From positions 23,321-87,320 of the forward strand of contig AJWJ01000028.1 of assembly GCA_000277445.1 (NCBI GenBank): DNA of 64,000 nt. Reading direction: 5' to 3'. This document shows positions 1-10,718 of this stretch, in pieces. Under the pieces are notes generated by a model. That model searched no databases. It saw only the letters and a list, made by a program, of their open reading frames with translations, and was not told the DNA's origin. The stretch's first letter is position 1; each line of letters begins with the position of its first letter. A program made the translations under genes and the position numbers. This DNA is from Polysphondylium violaceum (taxonomy: Eukaryota; Evosea; Eumycetozoa; Dictyosteliales; Dictyosteliaceae).

Positions 1-2387
1 TTTGAGGTCACTGTCAATAGCAGCAAATTCTCTATTATCCCCTACGAAGATCTCAAGATTGGTCCCCAACTCGGCAGCGGTTCCTATGCAGTCGTGTATC
101 GTGGTCTCTGGAATCAGAGCGAGGTTGCTATAAAGATTCTCAATTTCGACGAGACTGACACCAACACTGAGAAGTTTAGAGAGTTTAGAAACGAAGCCCT
201 CATCACTGGTGAACTCCATCACGAAAACACCGTGTCGCTCAAGGGTGTGTCGACCAATCCATTCTGTATCATCACCGAGTTGTTGCAATTTGGCGATCTC
301 TCCAAGTTTATCAGACACACCTGCGAGGCCTTTTCATGGGAAACTGTCTTGAAGCTCTCGGTCGACATCTCGCGTGGTATGAATTTCCTTCACCAGTGCA
401 AACCAATGGTTGTACACAGAGATTTAAAGAGTGCCAATATCCTCATTGGTGGCAGCTCCATCGACACTCTTGTAGCCAAGGTATCTGATTTTGGTCTGTC
501 TATTAAACCCGTGGGCAAAGAGGTCAAGGGTAGAAAGGTGTGGAATTGGAGATGGTTGGCCCCAGAGATTATGAAGAATCAACAGTACACTGAAAAGATT
601 GATGTCTACTCGTTTGGTATCGTGTTGTGGGAGTTGATCTCGAGAGAGGTACCCTTTGACGAGTTTTACGACGAGTTGAAATGGAACACTATTTTGGAGG
701 ACAAGATTATAAAGGGTCTCAGACCAACCATTCCCTCAGAGTGTCCCAATCCAATGAAAGAACTCATTAGTGAATGCTGGAGTGACGATCCCAAGAAAAG
801 ACCCTCGTTTGCTTCGATCATTACCCGTCTCCAACAAATGCAAAAGACATTCCCATTGAAAGAAAAGCTCTTGTTTGCCAAAGTGGGCACCAACAAGAGT
901 GCTCAAGATCTCAATGAGGCCATGCCTCCCCCTCCCTCTCCCTCACCACTTCCTTTGCCCAGTCATCTTAAAAACAGTATCCACAATCATGCCAATAACA
1001 ACAGTAGCTCATCATTGAATCCTTTGGGTGGTAGTGGCGGTGGTGGCGAAGAGTTGTCATCGAGTACATCCAATAGTCCATACAACAGCGGTACATTTAA
1101 TAGCAGTGGAGGTGCACTAAATATTATAAAGTATCACCAAACCATTCCCAACACATTCAACTCTACTATCCATAGTCTCCTCTCGATTATCACCAGCAAA
1201 GGTGAATCACAAATGTGGTGTGGTTTGGGTGATGGAACAGTGTTGGTTATTAATCCACAAACTCGTGCTGTTGTAGCCTCTACTCGTTCAGCCGATGCCA
1301 CTAGAATTATTGGTCTAACATTGGTAAAGAAATCAACAACCAAAAGTTCATCCCCCTTTGGTGGTGGTCTAAATCTGACATCATCCTCTTCATCGTCATC
1401 CAATTCTTGTGATGAAGAAATTTGGGCCTATCACAATGAAGGTATCCTTGTTTTTGAAACTAAAGCTCCATTTAAATTGTCAAAAACTATCAAAACATCT
1501 TATATCTCTACTTTGATTGATGAAGGTGAGAGTGTTTGGGCAAATTGTAAAGAAAAATCTCCTCATATTAAAGTTATTAGTAAAAATGTAAGTAGTAATC
1601 TTTATCTTATATATATATCTGCATCTTTTACTAATAATATCTTTTTTTTTTTTAGAAATACAAAACAAAGAAATTATTACCAACTAAAACAATGGACACT
1701 CAAACTACAGCTATATTTATCAATAATTCAGGTGGAACAACAGCCCCACGTACTTGGATTGGTACAGATAAGGGTATTATATTTATTACAGAATATCCAT
1801 CATTAGCCCCACTCGTTCATTTGGACTGTCATAATGGAGGCACTATTCATTCCATTAAAAAAGTTGATAAACATGTATGGACATGTAGTGAACGTGTCAT
1901 TTGCGTCTTTGATGAAACTGGTCTACTTAAACGTAAAATCGATGGTATATCTAATCGTGTGCTATCGTTGTTGGTTTTGGACAACTTTGTCATTGGCTCA
2001 TGCTATGACGCTTCGATTATGGTTTGGGATTCAAGACAAAACAATAGACTTGTGCAACACATTAAAAAGAAACACACCGATGCCATCAGTGCCTTGGCAC
2101 TGAGTATCACTAATGGTACCCGTGCTGAATTGTGGGCTGGTGCTTGGGATAAAAAGATCACCACCTATAACCTCAACAATGAGGTTGAGTTTTCTAGCAA
2201 CTCTATTCAAAACCTTCAAGCAAGCATTGAATTTGTCCACAACGGTAACAACAAAAAAAGATCACCCACAATTTCCTATGAACCCACCTCTCCCAGTAGC
2301 AACAGTAGTTCGCCAACCAATTCACCTCGTTCTCCCAGAATATCTTTGTCAAATACCACTTTACCAAAAAATTATTTATTTAAATAA
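1..2387 (+). CDS. Roco-type TKL protein kinase with C-terminal WD40 repeats (5' truncated)
   Basis: The open frame runs from base 1, so the start lies outside the window. Exons are 1-1587 and 1656-2387; the 68-nt intron (GTAAGT to TTTTAG) is phase 0. A complete kinase domain fills about residues 18-285: glycine loop GSGSYAVV (about 25-32), Lys45 in AIKIL, HRDLKSAN (Asp141), DFG (Asp163), APE and a GLRPTIP stretch typical of the LRRK/Roco branch of tyrosine-kinase-like kinases. A Ser/Pro/Gly/Asn-rich linker follows. Then come WD40-type blades, with MWCGLGDG and IMVWDSRQ, spread over both exons. Kinase followed by WD40 is the C-terminal layout of Roco proteins such as Roco4 and PATS1; the LRR, Roc and COR parts would lie upstream. 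The tail is Ser/Pro-rich. Kinase identity is seen directly; the Roco assignment rests on recalled similarity, and the exact paralogue cannot be named. Confidence 0.8.
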
Positions 2388-2773
2388 AATTATTACATAC
2401 ACATCTGATTTAATAATAATAATAATAATCATCCATTATTTATCTTTATTGGGAGAGTTTTATAAAACTTTGTATTTGTTGTTAATCTATAGATTATCAA
2501 TTTTAGTGTTTTTGCAGATCTGCAATAACAAAACGAATAATATCTGATTTTATTATAAAATTCGAATCAATGATGCATTTTGACAAATTCATATCATATG
2601 ACTTTTTAGCAACCCACTTTTAGCGTTTTTGGATTGTGATGATGAATTTTTTTTATTTTTTTTTTAATTTTGAATTTTTTTTTTTTATTTTTCAAAATCA
2701 AATAAATTTCATATTTTATTATTATTATTGAATCCATTTAATTATATATTTATATTCATACACAAAGTAAAAA
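2388..2773. other. Intergenic: 3' flank of kinase and promoter of carrier gene
   Basis: AT-rich spacer between two same-strand genes. It holds an ATT/AAT run after the kinase stop and long T tracts at 2647-2690 before the carrier ATG. Such T tracts are common in dictyostelid promoters. No further gene seen. Confidence 0.5.
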
Positions 2774-3748
2774 ATGACAGGAACCACTACAACAACTGGA
2801 AATGCAGGAAATGTACCACCACCAGCAGCCAGACCAAAACACAATTTACTTCATAATTTTATTGCAGGTGGTGCGGCTGGTGTTATGGAAATTTGTATAA
2901 TGTATCCACTAGATGTCGTTAAAACTAGAGCTCAATTACAAGTCGGTCAAGGTAGCTCTATGTTTTCAACTTTGATGCATATGATTAAACACGATGGTTT
3001 TGGAATGTATAGAGGTATCTTGCCACCCATTCTTATTGAAGCTCCAAAAAGAGCTATCAAATTTGCTTCAAATCAATTTTATGAAGATCGTATTTTACAA
3101 TTCTATGGAAGTAAGTTGTTTTTATATTATAGTAGTGGTAGTAGATACTAATATGATCTTTATCTATTAGACACAAAAATTACACAAGGTCAAGCTATTT
3201 CATCAGGTGTTTGTGCAGGTATTACAGAGGCATTTGTTGTTGTACCATTTGAATTGGTAAAGATTAGATTACAAGCCAAAGAAAACGCAGGAAAGTATAA
3301 AAATACAATGGATTGCGTTTCAAAGATTGCAAAAGCAGAGGGTCTTATGGGATTCTACAAGGGTTTGGAATCTACCCTTTGGAGACATGCATTTTGGAAT
3401 GGTGGTTATTTTGGTTTAATTCATACAATCAAAGCTGCACTCCCAAAGCCAACCACTGAAAAACATACACTTTTTAACAACTTTATTGCCGGTGCTTTGG
3501 CCGGTGGTTTTGGTACCGTTTTAAACACCCCTGCCGATGTTGTAAAGAGTAGAATTCAAAATCAAGGTACTGGTCCAGTTAAATATAATTGGTTCATTCC
3601 CTCTGCAATCACAATTTATAAAGAAGAAGGTTTTTTGGCTCTCTACAAAGGTTTCTTACCAAAAGTTCTTAGACTTGCCCCAGGCGGTGGTATTTTACTC
3701 TTGGCTCATTCCTTTATTATGAAATTATTGACCAATAATTCAAATTAA
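2774..3748 (+). CDS. mcfT: Mitochondrial 2-oxodicarboxylate carrier (SLC25A21 type)
   Basis: Exons 2774-3110 and 3171-3748, joined across a 60-nt GTAAGT/TTAG intron in phase 1, give a 304-residue protein, the usual size for a mitochondrial carrier. Three tandem carrier repeats are visible. Their signatures are PLDVVKTRAQLQ, PFELVKIRLQ and PADVVKSRIQ, each followed by an acidic-aromatic stretch such as GMYRGILPP or GFYKGLES. The segment RGILPPILIEAPKRAIKFAS matches the contact site of 2-oxodicarboxylate carriers, which exchange 2-oxoadipate and 2-oxoglutarate across the inner membrane for lysine and tryptophan breakdown. The N-terminus is a Thr-rich leader, usual in dictyostelids. Family is certain; substrate is inferred from the PKRA region. 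Confidence 0.88.
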
Positions 3749-3960
3749 AAAGTATCCAAAACTATTGGATATCTTTATACTTTTGTTGTTGTTTATTATA
3801 GGCCTCCCAACTACGGAAAAATTACTCATTTGAAGTAGGCCAAGTTTTTATCTTACGAGGAAAAAAATAAAATATATTTGTAAAAAATTATTAATTAAAA
3901 TATGTGAATGATGAATATAGATGATATGATATATTTTATTTAATATCAACTACCAGCTAT

Positions 3961-4258
3961 CTAACACCAATTTCTACGTCTATTGTTGTCAATATCAATG
4001 TCAATATCAATGTCAATATCGATATCGATATCATTTCTTCTACCACCACAGCAACCTCTTCTTGTAGATTTGTTCGATCCAGAAAGACCACCTAATGAAC
4101 CAGATTTAATGGATGATTTCATCATTGATTGGCTTGGATTAGCAATTTGAGAGATAGTATCTATAGATAAAAATATATTAGTAACAAAGTTAATGTATAT
4201 GTAGTTAAATTGTATAACATGGGAAAGAAATTGAAAAAAAATAAATACTAAAAATCAT
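3961..4258 (-). CDS. Small Asp-Ile-repeat protein, copy A
   Basis: Exon 1 is only 10 nt (4249-4258) and exon 2 is 3961-4160; the 88-nt intron starts GTATTT and ends CTATAG. The product is 69 residues: start MIFNTISQIANPSQSMMKSS, then GSLGGLSGSN, RRGCCGGRRN, an alternating Asp-Ile run, and the tail NNRRRNWC. It has no signal peptide or membrane segment. The short start MxxF..IS.I.NP, the tiny first exon and the Gly/Cys cluster recall the dictyostelid HssA/2C/7E family of small developmental proteins, but the Asp-Ile tail is not something I recognise there. Gene body and intron resemble copy C most (17-nt identical stretch in the introns, 4177-4192 against 5245-5260). Function unknown. Four conserved copies with the same splice layout make the model firm. 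Confidence 0.75.
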
Positions 4259-4530
4259 GTTTTAAAGAATTGAAATATTTGTTTAAATTAATAAATGAAT
4301 ATAGTAAAATAAATTTGTTGATTTTTGAAAAATTATAAGGATTATTTATACTATTAATGATAAGTTGGCAGGTGAAGTAAATATATATTTTTACTTTTTT
4401 AAATAATCTCTGTCAGATTTCAAAAAAACTGGCAAACTTTTACTGATTGTAAACTATAAATACTGGTTGAAATACAATTTTTATTTAACAATCTCATTAT
4501 TTCTTTTTATTAGGCTTACACTTTGTAAAA
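4259..4530. promoter_or_regulatory. Divergent promoter between copies A and B
   Basis: The two start codons face away from each other across 272 bp. Two blocks are conserved with the other divergent promoter (5313-5592), but only when one is reverse-complemented. The first is 4343-4370, a TATTTATA-like box followed by AATGATA and GTTGGCA. The second is 4409-4462, with TCAGAT, TGGCA, TGATTGTAAA and CTATAAATA. The TATTTATA/CTATAAATA elements probably act as TATA boxes, one facing each gene. 4266-4281 is identical to the reverse complement of 5569-5584, just upstream of copy D. Confidence 0.6.
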
Positions 4531-4805
4531 ATGATCTTTAGTAATTATTAATCCTTTAATTATAATTTTGTCTACTCTTACTAATAATAAAAATTTTTAT
4601 AGATACTATCTCTCAAATTGCTCATCCAAGCCAATCAATGATGAAATCATCAACCAAGGGTTCTCATTCATTAGGCGGTCTTTCTGGTTTGAACCATTCT
4701 GCAAGAATAGGTTGCTGTGGTGGTAGAAGAAATGATATCGATATCGATATTGACATCGACATTAACATTGATATTGACAACAAAAGACGTAGAAATTGGT
4801 GTTAA
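4531..4805 (+). CDS. Small Asp-Ile-repeat protein, copy B
   Basis: Exon 1 is 4531-4540 (10 nt) and exon 2 is 4603-4805, with a 62-nt GTAATT/TATAG intron. The product is 70 residues with the same parts as copy A: MIFNTISQIAHPSQSMMKSS, then TKGSHSLGGLSGLN, ARIGCCGGRRN, an Asp-Ile run broken once by Asn, and DNKRRRNWC at the end. TKGSHS in place of IKSGS groups it with copy D. It lies head to head with copy A. Nothing indicates a function. Conservation of the reading frame across the splice in four copies argues against a pseudogene. Confidence 0.75.
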
Positions 4806-5029
4806 ATCGGATTTGTGGTTAAAACTTTAAATAAAATTGACTTTAATTTAGATTTCCATTTTTTTTGTTACGCCACATTATTTCCTGTTGATTTTTAAAG
4901 TAGTGAAATACTTCTTTTATTATTTTCTAAACAATCTAGACTCGCAAAAAAAAAAATTATATAAAAACATATATGATTTAAAACAGACCAGAAAAATAGT
5001 ATTTATTTTAAAAGTTTTCACAAAGAAAT

Positions 5030-5312
5030 CTAACACCAATTTTTACGTCTATTGCTATCAATGTCAATATCGATATCAATGTCAATATCAATGTCAATGT
5101 CATTTCTTCTACCACCACAGCAACCTCTTCTTGTAGATTGGTTCGATCCAGAAAGACCGCCTAATGAACCAGATTTGATGGATGACTTCATTATTGATTG
5201 GCTTGGATTAGCAATTTGAGAGATAGTATCTATAGATAATATAAATTAGTAACAAAGTTATAGTGATTAAAACAGATTTCAATTATTTTTTTCAATAAAT
5301 ACTAAAAATCAT
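5030..5312 (-). CDS. Small Asp-Ile-repeat protein, copy C
   Basis: Exon 1 is 5303-5312 (10 nt, the same sequence as in copies A and D) and exon 2 is 5030-5229. The 73-nt intron starts GTATTT and ends CTATAG. The product is 69 residues and differs from copy A at a few sites (SIMKSS for SMMKSS, SNQST for SNKST, DSNRRKNWC at the end). It shares the IKSGS variant and the intron 3' half with copy A. Its upstream region, however, aligns with that of copy B rather than A. Divergent partner of copy D. Function unknown. Confidence 0.75.
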
Positions 5313-5592
5313 TATAAAAAAGAGAAAAATGAATATGGGTAGAATGTGTTAATTGTATAAATTTTTTTGTTTTCAAATGTGTTGGGTATTATTTATAGTT
5401 TTTACAATCATATAAAAAAATATGTCAATTTGTTTTGGATCTGATAGAAATTAAAAATAGTGATTTTTATTCAATTGTGATTGTTTAAATAAATATGTCA
5501 ACCTATCATTGATAATATAAATAGAGAGAGGTCCCTCATTGTTTCAATACAACTTTAATTCATTCTTACAAATATTTCAATTCTCTTTTACA
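5313..5592. promoter_or_regulatory. Divergent promoter between copies C and D
   Basis: 280 bp between opposing starts. 5496-5523, reverse-complemented, matches 4343-4370 at 24 of 28 positions. 5391-5448, reverse-complemented, matches 4409-4462 with small gaps. Compared with the first promoter the block is inverted, although the flanking gene bodies keep the same left-to-right order. TATA-like boxes face both genes. Confidence 0.6.
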
Positions 5593-5871
5593 ATGATTTT
5601 TAGTACTTATTTATACTTTTGCAATTATTATTTTTGATTTGATACTAATTTTTTATAAAAATATATAGAGACTATCTCTCAAATTGCTAATCCAAGCCAA
5701 TCAATGATGAAATCATCAACCAAGGGTTCTCATTCATTAGGTGGTCTTTCTGGATCGAACCAATATGCAAGAAGAGGTTGCTGCGGTGGTAGAAGAAATG
5801 ATATCGATATCGACATTGATATTGACATTGATATTGATATTGATAACAATAGACGTAGAAATTGGTGTTAG
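5593..5871 (+). CDS. Small Asp-Ile-repeat protein, copy D
   Basis: Exon 1 is 5593-5602 and exon 2 is 5669-5871; the 66-nt intron starts GTACTT and ends TATATAG. The product is 70 residues: MIFKTISQIANPSQSMMKSS, TKGSHSLGGLSGSN, ARRGCCGGRRN, an unbroken Asp-Ile run and DNNRRRNWC. By coding sequence it is closest to copy B, but the 16 bases at 5569-5584 just upstream of its ATG are identical to those upstream of copy A. Function unknown; see the findings for the cluster. Confidence 0.75.
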
Positions 5872-6490
5872 ATAGGTTTATTATATTTTCTGTTTCTTTC
5901 AAAAATGAAATAAAAATAGATTATTATATAAACATAAAATCGACTTTTTCTATTATCATATTCAATACTACACAATCTAATGATAAACAAAAGATCTATT
6001 AAATCATAGTTTTTACAATACTATAAAATTTTTTTTCAAAAAAACCTCATCTCGTGTCACACTCCCTAACAAATTGTCAGATGATGCAAATCATTGAAAT
6101 TAAATTTTATTTTTTTTATTTTATTTTTTTTTTATTTTATTTTTTTGTTCAAATACTCGATTAGGGGTGGTGTGAAATACATACACCCACCATACCATAC
6201 AAATACACATTCACACACCCACCATACAAATACTACATATTGCAAAGATCTAATTTTAATTTTATCGTATTGCTAACATTGCACTTTTATTTTAAAATAT
6301 TTATTGTTTTGTTCATCTATATCTCTCCTCTCCTTTGCACACACACATAAATATATTTAAACACACCTACACTATAATTCATCATTACCTAAACAAGATA
6401 ATAATAATTTAACAAAACTACTTTGTATATATTTGTTTTTGTTTTTTTTTCTATCTCTTTTCTTTTTTTTATCTTTATTAATTAAAAGAA
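5872..6490. other. Intergenic: promoter region of ChAPs gene
   Basis: No gene seen. It holds long T tracts (6107-6145), a CACACCCACCATAC-type pyrimidine/AC-rich stretch (6180-6235) and further T/CT-rich DNA up to the ATG at 6491. Confidence 0.5.
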
Positions 6491-9163
6491 ATGGGAGAAT
6501 TTATCAATAATATTCAAGAGAAAATAGAAATAACAGTCGGAGATGCAATTAATAGTCGACAAAAAGCATTAGAGAATTTTGTAGGACTCGGTCCACCTGA
6601 TCTATGTGTATTGACAAAATTATATGAACCACCTAGATTTGTACCGGGACTCAAAACACATAAAATATCATCCTATCATTGGGTATCGGGTGTAAACACA
6701 TCATCTACATCGGCCATTGCAGTCTATCTTGGCAGTTTAATTGAAAATCAAGAGAAATCATCCTTTGGTCGTGGACTCTATCGAATTGATCAATTTCATT
6801 TGGTATCATACAATGCATTTCTCAAACAAGATCTACACGTAGAGTTTTCCATTGGCAGTGGAAATTCTACACCAGTGGTCTACACCGTTGGTGCCAATGG
6901 GGAAAAGAATACAGTCGAGGAAATATTTTGGAAAGAGACCTATATATCCTCTGTGCTTCGTCATATGCAGGGAACACCAAGCTATCTTCGACCCGTTAAG
7001 CAGATTGCCTGTCTAAAGGATCCCAAAGATGAAGCCGACTTTTTCAAAATTTGTTCAGAATACTTTTGGCAAGGCAGAAGATTGGGTGCCTTTGATGACG
7101 ATGACTTGTTTGTAGATTTAAAAACACAAAAACCTCAAGGCCTATCCATTGACGATAGCAACAATGTATTGGTTACAACTCTGATGAAATACTTTGGCTC
7201 TAGAAACAGATATTTACCCATGTTAAACTTTTTTGAAGAATTTTATAAAACTGAACCTGTGGCTTGTGTTCCCGTTGTCAGAGCCCATAGATTAATGGGT
7301 GATTCTCATACCTGTCAATTTTTATTAGAGAAATCCTTGGATAAATGTCCAAATTCTGTATCATTATTATTAGAAATGTCTTTAACCTATTTATTTAAAT
7401 TCAAATCAGAATCTAATAGTAACAACAACAACAACAACAATAGTACTACACCCGGTGGTTCCACGCCAACCTTGTCATCCTCATCCTCATCCTCATCGTT
7501 ACATCAAGATAGTAATAACAATAATAATCATAATAATAACAATTTAATTTTAGGACTTCAATATTGCTTAAAAGCTTTGTCAATTGAACCTTTGATGATT
7601 AAGGGATGGTCAATCGCAGCATCCATTTTATTACAAATGGGCTACATTGAATGGGCTTTGGTATTTTTAAATAATACACCCTATACAAACAATGAATATG
7701 CAGTCGATAGATTGGGTAAAGCAAAGTATTCCAGAGTAACACCAGAACAAGAACATCCAAATATAATGACTATTATTGAAGATGACGAGTTGGAATTTGA
7801 TGAAGAACCAGGTGAAGAGTTTTTAAAATGTTTAACCTCTCAAAGTCTATCTGGTGATTCATCGAAATACTTTGAAATGTTGATTTTAATGTTTAAAAAA
7901 ATTGGATGGATTCAATTGGCCGATAAAAAGACAAAGATTCTCGATGAATTGGCAATCATTTTAAGAAATAAAGAAAGAAAAAAAGGTAATAATAAAATCA
8001 ATAATAATAATATGAATAATAATAATAGTAATAATAATAATGATAACAATGATGATAATAATAAACAACACAATAGTAACACTAAAGATGGTCATAATTC
8101 AGTATCTTCTGTTGTAAATAGAAATCAGGCTACTGAAAATACTGAAAATACTGAAAATACAAATACAGATGATACCGATAGTGCATGTGAACCAGCTCCT
8201 GTTATCCCAGAATCAAACGTACCCACTGAAGTTTTATGGAGAGATGAAGATGTTACCTCTGAAGGAAGTGATATTGAAGATTTGGAAAAAGTTGATTTAA
8301 ATGAAGATGGTTCCCCCAGTACTACTACCCCTGTCCAACAACAAAAGATTTTAATTCCAAGACCTGAATTTAATGAAAAATCAATCAGCTATGAAAATCT
8401 CTCTCAATCACTTTCAAACTTTATCGATCACTTTGGTTTAGAATCTAGTAAACCAGTTTCTGTACCCACCTCTACATCATCGTCTACCACAACCAAAGAA
8501 TATATAAATTTTGATATCGAACCAAACTTTTTAAAAGTTAAACTCGCAGTTTCGCCCATCAATAGAAATCTAGAGTTGGCTTTTCATGCTCTCTTCCAGG
8601 ATATTAAAGCTTTTCAAGCTTGGAAAGAGGAAGAGGAATCTAAAAAACTTGAAAATGGTGGCGCTTTGGTCTTTACAATGAAACAAATGAATCAAACTAG
8701 AACTGTAGCCGATTGGATACGTTTGGCTCGTTTAGCTTATCGTATTGGTGAAATTGCCGACTCTGAAAAGTTGTATAGAATGGTGTTTGATGAAAAGTTT
8801 CATATTCTTGCCTTAATTGGTCTTGTTAAAATATTTGCTGATCATGGCGATACTAGAAATTGTTTAATGTCTTGTTCAACTATTTGTAAATATTTTTCTT
8901 CAGAGAAAATTAATTGTTTAGATGTATGTATTTTTAAAATTTGCTACTACAACTAGTCGTTGGTGTAATGATTGTATATTAATTTTATTTATTTATTACT
9001 TTAGATCCATCCAGTTGTAGAATCATCAGTATTAAAATTGATTTCATTACATGGTCTACAAAAAGTTAGAACAATTTATTCAAGTATCTCTGATTTAGCT
9101 CCAATCCTATCTGGTTTATTTTTAGATTCAGTTAAATGGAGGTCATATGGTTTTGATAAATAA
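6491..9163 (+). CDS. ChAPs-family (Chs5-Arf1 binding) cargo adaptor-like protein
   Basis: Exons 6491-8923 and 9005-9163 (81-nt GTATGT/TTTAG intron, phase 0) encode 863 residues. The N-terminal third has the ChAPs hallmarks: GPPDLCVLTKL, YHWVSGVNTSS, the WKETYISSVLRHMQG segment and RPVKQIACL. TPR-like helices follow (HTCQFLLEKSLDKCPNS and LQYCLKALSIEP). The last exon supplies the conserved end HGLQKVRTIYSS and SVKWRSYG. In yeast these proteins (Chs6, Bud7, Bch1, Bch2) form the exomer coat that takes some cargo from the trans-Golgi to the surface. Two low-complexity insertions, rich in Asn and Ser or in Asn and Asp (about residues 303-350 and 500-590), interrupt the domain and are typical of dictyostelids. 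Family call is good; an exomer role here is inference. Confidence 0.85.
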
Positions 9164-9722
9164 GTAAATAAATAAATAATTTGAATTTTTTATTTTAAAA
9201 TAAAAAACATGCTGCACCTCGTCATTTTCATCATTGAAAATTTCAAGTCCTCGAAAAAAATCTTTAAACTAAAGGAGATGAATTTATATTTTGCGAGTTT
9301 TATTTTTTTTTTATTTTTTTTTTATTTAAATTATAGGTCCTCATTAAACCCTCTGAATATAAATATATATACTATTGTTATATTGATATATGAGTTGTGT
9401 ATAATTAGACAAAAAATACAATACAGATATTCTTTTTTATTTTTTTTTTTTATTTTTTAAATTTTTTCTAAAAAATCTCACCCCCACTCTCTTTTTATTT
9501 ATTTATTCGTGTTTGTGCATTATATATTTTCACAAACAACACAAACAACAGCAAGAACACAACACCCTTTTAATAATAAGAATAACAACAAAAACTATAC
9601 AATTACAAAATAAATAGTCTAAAGAATATTGAAAAGAGAAGAAAAAGAAACTCTACTCCTAGTACAAAGTACTTTATCATATCAGTAAATAATAAAAACA
9701 GTAATAATAAAAGAATAAAAGA
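9164..9722. other. Intergenic: rab24 promoter region
   Basis: No gene seen. T-rich tracts at 9299-9330 and 9433-9462 are followed by an A/AC-rich stretch (9530-9720) that probably includes the rab24 5' leader. Confidence 0.5.
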
Positions 9723-10503
9723 ATGGTGAAGTCAAAAATAGATGTTAAAGTAGTATTGCTTGGATGGTCATCAGTTGGTAAAACATGTATTGTACAGAGA
9801 CTTATGTATAATCAATTTGGTGATACTTCGACTGTATGTATTCACATCAACATTCTTTCTCTCTCTCTCTTTCTCACTCTAATAACCTTTTCTTAACAAT
9901 ATAGACTATTGGTGGAGCTTTTTCTTCAAAAAGAGTTAGTGTTGGTGATGTTGATGTTTTATTAGGTATTTGGGATACAGCAGGTACAGAAAGATATCAA
10001 GCTGTAAATAGATCATATTATAGAAGAGCTAATGCAGCAATTGTTTGTTATGGTAAAGATTATTAGATAGATAGATAGATAGATAAAACAAGGATCAATC
10101 ACAATGAAAACTAATTGTTGTTATTATGTCTTTAGATTTGACCAATTATGAATCATGGGATAAAGTTAAATTTTGGATTGATGAATTAACAACAAACGAA
10201 CCAGATATAGAGATTTATATTATAGGTACAAAGTTGGATCTTGTAAAGGATAATACTGAACCAAGAGCAGTACCAATTGAAAAAGTTAGAGAGTTAGCAG
10301 AGAGGTATCGTGCTCATACATTTGAGACATCTTCAAAAACAGGTGAAAATATCCCTGAACTTTTTCAAACTATCGCAGAAAACTTTTGTAAGAAGTATCC
10401 TCAAGGAATCGTAACCTCTAATGGTAGCAAAAATAATAGCAGTGTAAATTTACAAGATAACAATAATAATGGCAATAAGAAGGCTTCATCAGGTTGTTGT
10501 TAA
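9723..10503 (+). CDS. rab24: Rab24 small GTPase
   Basis: Three exons (9723-9833, 9905-10052, 10136-10503) give 208 residues. Motifs in order: P-loop GWSSVGKT, switch I with [30 protein letters not shown] in place of the usual NKxD, and ETSSKTG. It ends GCC, a substrate for geranylgeranylation. [28 protein letters not shown] and LFETSSKTG-like stretches match animal Rab24, which acts in late autophagy. The residue after TAG is Thr where most Rabs have Gln and mammalian Rab24 has Ser, so intrinsic GTP hydrolysis is probably low. The C-terminal linker is Asn/Ser-rich. Introns are 71 and 83 nt; the second contains a TAGA microsatellite. Confidence 0.9.
10064..10085 (+). repeat. (TAGA)n microsatellite in rab24 intron 2
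   Basis: About five and a half tandem TAGA units directly downstream of the intron donor. Likely length-variable; no coding effect. Confidence 0.8.
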
Positions 10504-10718
10504 AAAACTTTATATATAAATATTTATGTTTTTTTTTTTTCCTTTATTTAAATAAAAACTATTATTATTATAGACTATAGTTTAATCAATAATAGAATTG
10601 TGAAGTGATACTTTTTAGAGGAGATAGATGCATCGTTACTATGATTTTAAAGTAAAATTAAATACGAGTTTATATATAGGAAATACAATTTTATTATCTT
10701 TTTTTTTTTTTTATTAAT

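Noticed and set aside
3990-5160. GATATC/GATATT tandem units and GTTCGATCC, looking like a repeat array and tRNA B boxes
   Set aside because: The units encode the Asp-Ile runs and the GTTCGATCC lies in coding sequence (SGSN); no tRNA fold or spacer-repeat array is present.
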